Assembly (NCBI GenBank): GCA_002482805.1
Contig: DLGR01000021.1
Span: forward strand, 73,276-89,034
Direction: 5' to 3'
Origin: Micavibrio sp. UBA7689
GTDB lineage: Bacteria > Pseudomonadota > Alphaproteobacteria > Micavibrionales > Micavibrionaceae
Length of the DNA stretch: 15,759 nt
This document shows positions 1 to 5,848 of the stretch, in pieces. Under the pieces are notes generated by a model. It was not told the origin of the DNA. It saw nothing but the letters and a program-made list of their open reading frames with translations, and searched no databases. The position numbers and the translations under genes were made by a program. Every line of letters begins with the position of its first letter. The stretch's first letter is position 1.

Positions 1-764
1 GCAAAGTCGGCGATGATGGTGCCTCTACGAAAATTTTGAACAATCTGAAACGTAACGAAGTTATTACGTCGGGTGTTGCAACATCGGATACCTCACCGAC
101 GGGGATAGCCGTCATCATGGTCAACGAAAAAGGCGAGAACCAGATTGTCGTCGCATCAGGCGCCAACGGCGAGGTCACGGCGGACCAAGTTCCGGAAGAT
201 ATTATCAAACCCGACACAATTTTACTTTTGCAGATGGAAGTGCCGATCCCCGAGAACATGGCGCTGCTAGAACGCGCAAAGGCAAAAGGCGCAACGACCA
301 TTTTGAATCTCGCGCCCGCGTTCCATATTCCGCAAAAAATGCTGACGCTTGTGGACTACTTGATCGTCAACGAACTCGAAGCGCGCGCTATTGCCGAAGT
401 CGTCGGTGTCAATCCGGAACAGGATTTGATGTTGCTGGCGAAGGTGCTTGCCGCCAAAGGCGGGCATAACTGCATCGTCACGCTGGGCGGAGAAGGCGCG
501 GTCGCCATGCAGCAAGACGGTAAAGGCTGGCGCGTTCCCGCTATGAAATTGGACAAGGTTGTCGACACTACAGGGGCGGGAGATTGTTTCTGTGGTACTC
601 TGGCGGCTTCTCTTCAAAAGAAATTTGCGCTTGGTTCGGCCATGCGTCGTGCGTCTGTTGCGGCGTCTTTGAGTTGCACCAAAGAAGGCGCGCAGGAATC
701 TTATCCGTTTCTAGACGACATAGAAAAAGCGCTTGAAGATTTCCCCCAAGCGCAGCCTATGTAA
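1..764 (+). CDS. rbsK: Ribokinase (PfkB family carbohydrate kinase), 5' truncated by window edge
   Basis: Likely phosphorylates ribose with ATP to ribose 5-phosphate in the cytoplasm. The reading frame is open from the first complete codon at position 3 with no start codon of its own. The residues before the TTG at 36 (KVGDDGAST...) already match the family pattern, so that TTG is internal and the N-terminal sugar-binding part lies outside the window. Seen here are PTG followed by a GAN segment of the substrate lid region, NLAPA, NELEA, the TLGGEGA nucleotide-binding strand, and the PfkB signature DTTGAGDCF with the catalytic Asp codon at 582-584. About 254 residues are present, against roughly 300 for the family. 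The gene ends 11 bp from the convergent small gene at 776. Other PfkB kinases (fructokinase, adenosine kinase-like) are possible; the GAN, NELEA and GAGD context favours ribokinase. Confidence 0.8.
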   Translation, partial: KVGDDGASTKILNNLKRNEVITSGVATSDTSPTGIAVIMVNEKGENQIVVASGANGEVTADQVPEDIIKPDTILLLQMEVPIPENMALLERAKAKGATTILNLAPAFHIPQKMLTLVDYLIVNELEARAIAEVVGVNPEQDLMLLAKVLAAKGGHNCIVTLGGEGAVAMQQDGKGWRVPAMKLDKVVDTTGAGDCFCGTLAASLQKKFALGSAMRRASVAASLSCTKEGAQESYPFLDDIEKALEDFPQAQPM

Positions 765-775
765 CTCAATTTTTT

Positions 776-958
776 TTAGACGGCGAAGTTAACGCGGGTT
801 CCGCGCGAAGCGTTTGCGGCGGCCGTGCGTGCGCCTTCCATCACCATATCGGCGATTGCCTGTTGAGCGTTGGCCGTGCTTTTGATCACAGAAAGGGCGA
901 CTTTCTGTTGATTCATGGCCATCTGGGCGCCTATAGCGGCTGGGAGTAATTCTTCCAT
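776..958 (-). CDS. Small YjfB-like putative motility protein
   Basis: A 60-residue protein, mostly alanine-rich helix with no signal peptide and no cysteine. Its layout (MEELLPAAIGAQMAMNQQKV, then a VIKSTANAQQAIADMVMEGA helix and a short end) resembles the YjfB_motility family: an amphipathic Ala/Gln/Met-rich helix, an invariant-looking lysine near residue 26, and a short polar C-terminus ending in a V-N-F pattern. Biochemical function is unknown for the family; a link to motility comes from its regulation in Bacillus. The gene is the last of three on the minus strand, 44 bp downstream of the 163-aa gene, with a response regulator at the head, which fits a motility or chemotaxis setting. I see no clear Shine-Dalgarno, so it may be translated weakly. 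Family assignment is from memory of the pattern; that it is a real gene is fairly likely from its position and composition. Confidence 0.6.
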   Translation of the reverse strand: MEELLPAAIGAQMAMNQQKVALSVIKSTANAQQAIADMVMEGARTAAANASRGTRVNFAV

Positions 959-1002
959 ATCAGAATCGTAGCATGAATCGGGTTAAAAAATCATGACAAA
1001 AG

Positions 1003-1494
1003 TTAATGGGAAATTCCGTATTTGGAATAGTATCTTAGGCAGGCATTGTGCAGTTCCTGTGTCAAGGCATAGCCTTCCCGGCCCGCATTCCCTGTTAATT
1101 TTTTGTTAATAATGATTTTTAACGTGTTGATATAAACATTGAAAATATCAAGGAAATCCGCGTCCAGCTTTACGGCCTTTTCCAAGAAACGTAGCATGAC
1201 ATCGGAAACCATCGAAATCAGTTGGTAATGAAACATGCTGCCGTTGGATTTCAGCTGCATGATGATATTGACCATCTGCTTCATCGCCGCATCTGGCTCT
1301 ATATTTTTCTTTTCGATGCTGCCTTTGACGATTTCGAGATCTTCAAGGAAGCGGCGCGCATAGGGTGTGAAATCGACCGGATTACTCTCAAGGAATGTCT
1401 GGCATTGTTTTATCAAATAGGCGGGAATGCCGCCTTCGCCGACTTTTTCTTTCAGCGCGTTCGGTGGGTTTGTGAATACAGGCTTCTTGCTCAT
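1003..1494 (-). CDS. Conserved-looking hypothetical protein, partner of response regulator
   Basis: I do not recognise a named domain in this 163-residue protein. It has no signal peptide or membrane segment and appears cytoplasmic and mostly helical. A proline-rich start with a PPNALKEKVGEGG segment (residues 10-22) is followed by a helix around residues 27-55 and then by a long amphipathic helical body with many Met, Ile and Leu residues (about 70-135) that includes a FLDIFNVYINTLKIIINKK stretch. The C-terminus is Tyr- and His-containing. The gene starts only 7 bp after the response regulator, and its GAGG Shine-Dalgarno (1500-1503) overlaps that gene's TGA stop, so the two are almost certainly translated together. 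The context suggests an output or scaffold partner of the receiver protein; this is inference from position only. Confidence 0.8.
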   Translation of the reverse strand: MSKKPVFTNPPNALKEKVGEGGIPAYLIKQCQTFLESNPVDFTPYARRFLEDLEIVKGSIEKKNIEPDAAMKQMVNIIMQLKSNGSMFHYQLISMVSDVMLRFLEKAVKLDADFLDIFNVYINTLKIIINKKLTGNAGREGYALTQELHNACLRYYSKYGISH

Positions 1495-1499
1495 ACGGG

Positions 1500-1503
1500 C
1501 CTC
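1500..1503 (-). promoter_or_regulatory. Shine-Dalgarno overlapping upstream stop codon
   Basis: Read on the minus strand, the sequence is TGAGG followed by five bases and ATG. The TGA is the stop of the response regulator and the GAGG is the ribosome site for the 163-aa gene. This sets the start at 1494 and indicates translational coupling of the pair. Confidence 0.6.
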
Positions 1504-2080
1504 ACAATTTCTTGGTCTGATCCTGCAGTTCGCGCAGGATCACTTCCATTTCAGGATTGGAGGAATCAGAAGGCCACTCGCCGGAATTCTTGTCGGCGGT
1601 GCCGCGGCGGTTGGAACCGAAGAAATCGAAATTCTTGCGGCGGCGGCGGTCGGGCCCGAAAAACTCTCCCGTGTCCACGAACTGGCGCGGTTTTTCGATG
1701 ATCTGGACGATGCGCGCATACATGTCGCGCGCGGAATAGGGTTTCATCAGAAATTCTGTTACGCCCGTGTCACGTGCGGATTCCACACGGGGTTGGTCCG
1801 AATATCCGGTCATAAGGATGATGGGCACAAACGGGTTGGGGGATTCGGGTTCTTTTCTGATCTGGCGGATAAGTTCGATCCCGTCGTGGGGTTCCATCAG
1901 CCAATCTGTGATGACAAGGTCGTGTTTGTACTGACAGAAAAGTTTAAAGCCTTCTTCTACGGTCTTGGCGCCATGGATATTTTTGAATCCAAACATCGAC
2001 AAAATAGACGTCGTCAGCGAGAGCATGGGTTGCATGTCCTCGACGATGAGTATTCGCACTTGGGTCAGATCATATGGCAT
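1502..2080 (-). CDS. CheY-like response regulator with short basic C-terminal tail
   Basis: A 192-residue protein with one receiver domain at about residues 7-130. Phosphorylation-site residues are all present: acidic pair E14/D15, phospho-acceptor D59 in VITDWLM, T91 in LMTGYS, and K113 followed by P114. There is no DNA-binding or enzymatic output domain. The tail of about 60 residues instead carries two similar short motifs, FFGPDRRRR (140-148) and FFGSNRRG (153-160), then a Ser/Asn/Asp-rich stretch and a short terminal helix. Output is therefore probably through protein contacts. It heads a minus-strand unit with the 163-aa protein and the YjfB-like protein. No sensor kinase lies in the window. 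A TATAAT box sits 41 bp upstream (see separate entry); there is no good Shine-Dalgarno before ATG 2080. Confidence 0.9.
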   Translation of the reverse strand: MPYDLTQVRILIVEDMQPMLSLTTSILSMFGFKNIHGAKTVEEGFKLFCQYKHDLVITDWLMEPHDGIELIRQIRKEPESPNPFVPIILMTGYSDQPRVESARDTGVTEFLMKPYSARDMYARIVQIIEKPRQFVDTGEFFGPDRRRRKNFDFFGSNRRGTADKNSGEWPSDSSNPEMEVILRELQDQTKKL

Positions 2081-2120
2081 CGGCCGGAAGGATAAGGAAA
2101 GAATATTAATAAACTATTGG

Positions 2121-2126
2121 ATTATA
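2121..2126 (-). promoter_or_regulatory. Candidate -10 box for the response regulator unit
   Basis: On the minus strand this is a perfect TATAAT, 40 bp before the ATG at 2080, in an AT-rich divergent intergenic region. The hexamer 17 bp further upstream is TGCAAA (2144-2149), a poor -35, so this is a -10-only prediction. The facing gene could use TTGGCA (2191-2196), a 17 bp spacer and TAGTTT (2214-2219), which is also weak. Confidence 0.35.
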
Positions 2127-2285
2127 GAATCTCATCTTTTTGCTTTGCACACAATACATAAAAGCCCTGTTGCTATTTCCGTATAAGGCATTGGCAAATG
2201 GACATTTCGGGGGTAGTTTAAAAGGAATCATAGAAATTCGCTCAGTCGGTTTAGAGAGTTTTTGGGGTAAGCCATGGACGAAAAC

Positions 2286-2289
2286 AGGA
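2286..2289 (+). promoter_or_regulatory. Shine-Dalgarno deciding the start at 2295
   Basis: AGGA lies five bases before ATG 2295. The alternative in-frame ATG at 2274 has only GGGG six bases upstream and would add seven residues that look unlike the family N-terminus, so 2295 is preferred. Confidence 0.5.
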
Positions 2290-2294
2290 TTATT

Positions 2295-2705
2295 ATGAGC
2301 TTCTCGGCGCCGCCGAGCCTCGACGATATTGAAACCATCGCCGCGCAGTTGCTTGAAAACCTTCCTGAAGAAATTCTGGAATGTTGCGAAACGCTCGGCA
2401 TTACGGTGGAAGAGTTTCCGGATGATGCCACGACGGCGGAAATGGAACTTGATGAACCCTACGAGCTTGTCGCGCTGTATCGTTCGGGTAAGGAAATATC
2501 CCCGGGTGTCGAACGTAAAGTCGCGAACGATGACGATGTGTTGATTCTTTACCGCCGCCCCATTCTTGATTTGTGGTGCGACACGCAGGATGACCTAACC
2601 AATCTTATCCGCGAAGTGATGATCGAAGAACTCGCTAGCAATTTCGAATTCTCGGAAGACGAGATCGAAGAGATGACTGCCCGCCATCATCAAGGAATGC
2701 TTTAA
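2295..2705 (+). CDS. DUF1025-type metallopeptidase family protein with lost zinc site
   Basis: The 136-residue protein has the size and layout of the small zincin-like family annotated as 'metallopeptidase family protein' (DUF1025). It starts with an SFSAPPSLDDIE segment, then a helix, an acidic middle, the ELVALYRSG segment, VLILYRRPILDLW and a final helix before FEFSEDEIEEM. In active-looking members the last helix carries HExxH with the pattern H-E-L/I-G-H-H-F-G. Here the matching residues are E111 E112 L113 A114 S115 N116 F117 E118, so the catalytic Glu is kept but both zinc histidines are gone. A zinc hydrolase activity by the normal mechanism is therefore unlikely; it may act as a binding protein. 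It is strongly acidic. Its stop is 3 bp from the convergent htpG stop, with no terminator between. In-frame ATG 2274 is an alternative start. Confidence 0.8.
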   Translation: MSFSAPPSLDDIETIAAQLLENLPEEILECCETLGITVEEFPDDATTAEMELDEPYELVALYRSGKEISPGVERKVANDDDVLILYRRPILDLWCDTQDDLTNLIREVMIEELASNFEFSEDEIEEMTARHHQGML

Positions 2706-2708
2706 GGC

Positions 2709-4604
2709 TTAAGTCGCCAATCCTCGTTGCATAAATTCCGCCATACGGCGCGTAAAGCCTGCTGGGTCATTCACGGGTTCGCCTTGGATAATGCAGGCTT
2801 GATCATATAACAAGCGCGCGGCGTCTTTCAGGGCAGGAGAATCTTTTCCCGCCTGTGCGAGAGCCGCGAGTTGCTGGATCAGCACATGCTTCTCGTTAAT
2901 CTCGAGAATCTTCTTTGTGTTCACAGGTTCGTAGTTCTGTTGAATTTTTAAAACGCGTTCCATGTGCATGTCCACGCCGCCGTCATCTGCGATCAGGCAG
3001 ACAGGTGAATCAGTCAGGCGTTTAGAAACACGCACATGTTTTACTTCTTTCTTCAATTCTTCAGACAGTGCGCCGAGCAATTCCGTCATAGAGATATCGT
3101 TTTTCTCTTCGGGTTTTTCATCATCTTTCTTTTCTGTCTCGAATTTATCGAGATCGATAGAACCTTTCGTCACGGAGACGAATTTCTTGCCCTTGTAATC
3201 GGCAACCTGCTGAAGCCAGAAGGAATCTATCGTGTCGGACAAGAACAGAACTTCCAATCCGCGCGCCTTAAAACCTTCGAGTTGCGGGGAGCGTTCGATC
3301 GATTCCAGTTTTTCGCCGAGGATATAGTAAATCTCATCTTGAGCTTCTTTCATGCGGGAAACATAGGCATCCAAAGAGGTGAGGTGACGCGAGCCTTTGC
3401 TGTTTGTGGAGAAAAAGCGCGTGATCTTGAAAATATCGTCACGGTGTTCGAAGGCATCGTACAAACCTTCCTTCACCACCATGCCGAATTGATACCAGAA
3501 GGTTTCAAACGCAGCTTCGTCCTTTTCGGCGAGCGCGGCAAGGTCCGAAAGAATGCGTTTGGTAACGCCGCTGCGGATTTTCGTGACGATCGGATTGTTC
3601 TGAAGCATTTCGCGGCTGATATTGAGCGGTAGATCTTCGGAATCGATCACGCCACGCAGGAAGCGCAGCCAAGGATAGATCAAATTCTGTACCTGATCGG
3701 TAATGAACACGCGCTTCACATACAAACGCACGGCGTGCTTGCGGCCCGGTTCATATAAATCTATCGGGCGCATGGTGGGAATATAAAGTAATGCCGTGTA
3801 TTCGATTTTGCCTTCAGCGCGCCAGTGGCTGATCATGCTCGGCTCGTCGAACACGTGGCCGATATGATGGTAGAAATCATTATATTGTTCGGTGGTGATG
3901 TCGTTTTTCGGGCGCATCCACAAGGCGCTGGCCGCATTTATCGGCTGGTCTTCCGTACCGACAAACACAGGAACCGCGATATGGTCGGAATATGCCAAGA
4001 TGATCTGCTTTAATTTATCGTCGAGCAGGTAGTCATAAGCATCGTCTTTGGTGAAAAGCGTGATCAGCGTACCGCGTCCGCCCAGCTTTTTTGTCTCTTC
4101 ATCTGTAGCTTCGCGCACGCTGTAGCCCGTACGTCCATCGGATTCCCAAAGCCATGCCTGCGTTTCGCCTGCTTTGCGGGAAATGACTTCAACTTTGTTT
4201 GCGATCATGAAACTTGCATAAAAACCCACGCCGAATTGACCGATGAGGTTAAGCGCGCCTTTTTCACCGCCGGAATTTTTGACGGCCTCTACCATCGCGG
4301 CGGTACCCGAGCGTGCAATCGTACCCAGATTGTCGACAAGATCTTCTTTGTTCATGCCGATGCCATTGTCGCGGATAGAAACGGTGCGTGCATCGCTATC
4401 CTTGCTCACACGGATGCGGAATTCGGAATCACCTTCGGCGAGAGAAGGTTTTTGCAAAGCTTCATAGCGCAGCTTGTCGCATGCATCTGCGGCGTTCGAA
4501 ATAAGTTCCCGCAGGAACACATCGCGGTTCGTGTAAAGCGCGTTGGCGACAATATCCAAAAGCCTGGAAACGTCGGTACCGAAGGCAAGGTTTTCTTGTG
4601 TCAT
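2709..4604 (-). CDS. htpG: Chaperone HtpG (bacterial Hsp90)
   Basis: ATP-dependent cytosolic homodimeric chaperone that helps fold and remodel client proteins. At 631 residues it matches the family (about 620-640). The N-terminal GHKL ATPase domain shows ELISNAADACDKLR (about 33-46, with catalytic Glu and the Asn that binds Mg-ATP), DNGIGM (79-84), LGTIARSGT (93-101) and IGQFGVGFYASF (121-132). The middle domain includes FGVRLYVKRVFI-type sequence and LPLNISREMLQ with the conserved Arg that contacts ATP. An acidic, lysine-rich linker (about residues 480-500) precedes the C-terminal dimerisation domain. I chose ATG 4604 because a GAGAG stretch lies seven bases upstream and homologues begin near M-T; ATG 4610 would add two residues. 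It follows pdxH by about 11 bp, so it is probably cotranscribed. I saw no heat-shock promoter, though one could lie inside pdxH. Confidence 0.97.
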   Translation of the reverse strand: MTQENLAFGTDVSRLLDIVANALYTNRDVFLRELISNAADACDKLRYEALQKPSLAEGDSEFRIRVSKDSDARTVSIRDNGIGMNKEDLVDNLGTIARSGTAAMVEAVKNSGGEKGALNLIGQFGVGFYASFMIANKVEVISRKAGETQAWLWESDGRTGYSVREATDEETKKLGGRGTLITLFTKDDAYDYLLDDKLKQIILAYSDHIAVPVFVGTEDQPINAASALWMRPKNDITTEQYNDFYHHIGHVFDEPSMISHWRAEGKIEYTALLYIPTMRPIDLYEPGRKHAVRLYVKRVFITDQVQNLIYPWLRFLRGVIDSEDLPLNISREMLQNNPIVTKIRSGVTKRILSDLAALAEKDEAAFETFWYQFGMVVKEGLYDAFEHRDDIFKITRFFSTNSKGSRHLTSLDAYVSRMKEAQDEIYYILGEKLESIERSPQLEGFKARGLEVLFLSDTIDSFWLQQVADYKGKKFVSVTKGSIDLDKFETEKKDDEKPEEKNDISMTELLGALSEELKKEVKHVRVSKRLTDSPVCLIADDGGVDMHMERVLKIQQNYEPVNTKKILEINEKHVLIQQLAALAQAGKDSPALKDAARLLYDQACIIQGEPVNDPAGFTRRMAEFMQRGLAT

Positions 4605-4615
4605 ACTCATTCTCT

Positions 4616-5218
4616 CTATGGGTAAATCATGTATGTTTTCCAGCCGTCGCCCTGACGTTCGAAAACATGGCGGCGGTGGAGGCGGAATTCGCCGTCGATC
4701 CAGAACTCAATCTTGTCCGGAACGATGCGGAATCCCTTCCAGTAATCGGGGCGGGGGATGTCTTCCGTTCCCTCATACTTCTTTTCATACGTTGCGACCG
4801 ACGCTTTCAGATCATCATAGGCGGGCAATTCACGCGATTGCTGTGATGCCCATGCACCTATCTGAGATAAACGCGGGCGTGATTTGTAATATGTGTCGGA
4901 TTCTGCCGAAGTCACTTCCTCGACGCGGCCTTCGATGCGCACTTGCCGGCGCAGGGATTTCCAGTGGAAGCACAGTGCGGCATAAGGATTTTCCGAAATA
5001 TCGTCACCCTTGTGGCTTTCCGCGTTCGTGTAGAAAACAAATCCGCGCTCATCATGTCCGTTGAGCAAAACCATGCGATTGCTAGGGCGTCCGTTTTTAT
5101 CCGCTGTGGCGAGGTTCATCGCATTATGGTCGTTGATTTCCGTGGCTTTCGCCTCTTCAAGCCATTGACCGAAGGTTTTGTGGGGGTTATCCGTATCAAT
5201 ATTAACGAGTGCGTTCAT
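4616..5218 (-). CDS. pdxH: Pyridoxamine/pyridoxine 5'-phosphate oxidase
   Basis: FMN-dependent oxidase that makes pyridoxal 5'-phosphate from pyridoxamine or pyridoxine phosphate, the last step of vitamin B6 synthesis and salvage, in the cytoplasm. The 200-residue length is typical. Seen are the FMN-binding segments around NRMVLLNGHD (47-56), FVFYTNAESHKG (60-71) and FHWKSLRRQVRIEG (84-97), then SRPRLSQIGAWASQQS (113-128) and the PxxWxGFRI segment. The substrate residues R179 and H181 of the RLH motif are present. The C-terminus is MIYP where the family usually ends RLxP, so the terminal Arg is replaced. It lies directly upstream of htpG. In several alphaproteobacteria pdxH is near fabI and aroC, as here. 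No strong Shine-Dalgarno precedes ATG 5218; the 97-bp divergent gap to the lipoprotein gene must hold its promoter. Confidence 0.95.
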   Translation of the reverse strand: MNALVNIDTDNPHKTFGQWLEEAKATEINDHNAMNLATADKNGRPSNRMVLLNGHDERGFVFYTNAESHKGDDISENPYAALCFHWKSLRRQVRIEGRVEEVTSAESDTYYKSRPRLSQIGAWASQQSRELPAYDDLKASVATYEKKYEGTEDIPRPDYWKGFRIVPDKIEFWIDGEFRLHRRHVFERQGDGWKTYMIYP

Positions 5219-5315
5219 TTCATTTTGCTTTAGTAAGCGAAGCCTTGTTTTAGACGTAATCGGAACCTAATCTAGCGCCATGCGTTAGAATCGCAACAAA
5301 AGGATTACAGCGATC

Positions 5316-5792
5316 ATGAAAAAAACCATTTTGACTTTAGCACTTATTTCTACAGCGGCTCTGGGAGCCTGCAACACATTTCAAGGAGCCGGTAACAAGC
5401 AATTGATCGGTACAGGCGGCGGTGCCGTTCTGGGTGGTCTTGCAGGTTCTGCAGTCGGCTCGGGTTCCGGCCGTCTTTGGGCAACGGGCGCGGGTGTTCT
5501 GCTCGGCGCACTCGTAGGCTCCGAAATCGGTTCGTCTTTGGATAATGCAGACCGTGCTTACGCGCAGTCAGCCAACCAGCGCGCCTATTCCGCACCAGTA
5601 GGTGAAACAATCCGCTGGAACAACCCTGACTCAGGTAACTACGGCACCGTTACGCCGACCCGTCAAGGTGTCGACAATGGTGGCCGCGTTTGCCGCGAAT
5701 ACAACCAGACGATTTATGTGGGTGGCAAACAGCAATCGGGTTACGGCACGGCGTGCCAGCAATCCGACGGCAGCTGGCAAGTCGTCAACTAA
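5316..5792 (+). CDS. Glycine-zipper outer-membrane lipoprotein (17-kDa surface-antigen-like)
   Basis: A 158-residue lipoprotein. MKKTILTLALISTAALGAC is a classical lipoprotein signal with lipobox L-G-A-C19, so the mature protein is lipidated at C19; the next residue, Asn, does not signal inner-membrane retention, which favours the outer membrane. Residues about 30-75 are a glycine-zipper two-helix segment (GTGGGAVLGGLAGSAVGSGS and a second Gly/Ala-rich helix) as in the Rickettsia 17-kDa antigen and SlyB-like families. The C-terminal part (about 95-158) is a small polar domain with CREYNQTIYVGGKQQ and ending near DGSWQVV, common in alphaproteobacterial versions. Likely structural or stabilising in the envelope; the precise role is unknown. 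AGGA at 5301-5304 precedes ATG 5316 by 11 bases. TTGTTT (5245-5250), a 17 bp spacer and TAATCT (5268-5273) form a weak possible promoter. A strong terminator follows. Confidence 0.9.
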   Translation: MKKTILTLALISTAALGACNTFQGAGNKQLIGTGGGAVLGGLAGSAVGSGSGRLWATGAGVLLGALVGSEIGSSLDNADRAYAQSANQRAYSAPVGETIRWNNPDSGNYGTVTPTRQGVDNGGRVCREYNQTIYVGGKQQSGYGTACQQSDGSWQVVN

Positions 5793-5809
5793 TCAACACA
5801 GTTTTGAAG

Positions 5810-5840
5810 AAGGCCGCTCTATTGAGCGGCCTTTTTTGTT
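5810..5840 (+). terminator. Rho-independent terminator after the lipoprotein gene
   Basis: A perfect 10-bp stem (AAGGCCGCTC at 5810-5819 and GAGCGGCCTT at 5824-5833) with a TATT loop runs into six T residues (5832-5837) and then GTTTT. It begins 18 bp after the lipoprotein stop. It also lies 16 bp beyond the convergent gene's stop at 5849; for that strand the stem is followed only by TTCTTC, so minus-strand termination would be weaker. Confidence 0.93.
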
Positions 5841-5848
5841 TTCCAGCT

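Noticed and set aside
729..777. Inverted repeat GCGCTTG / CAAGCGC followed by a run of eight T residues at the end of the kinase gene
   Set aside because: The repeat lies inside the coding sequence with an 11-base loop and is 16 bp away from the T run, so it is not a proper intrinsic terminator.
1427..2095. 222-codon open frame on the plus strand
   Set aside because: It is antisense to the response regulator, whose phosphorylation-site residues are all intact; composition is unlike a protein.
3036..3632. 198-codon open frame on the plus strand
   Set aside because: It lies wholly inside htpG on the opposite strand, with no family-like sequence and low-complexity Phe-rich content; a shadow of the real gene.
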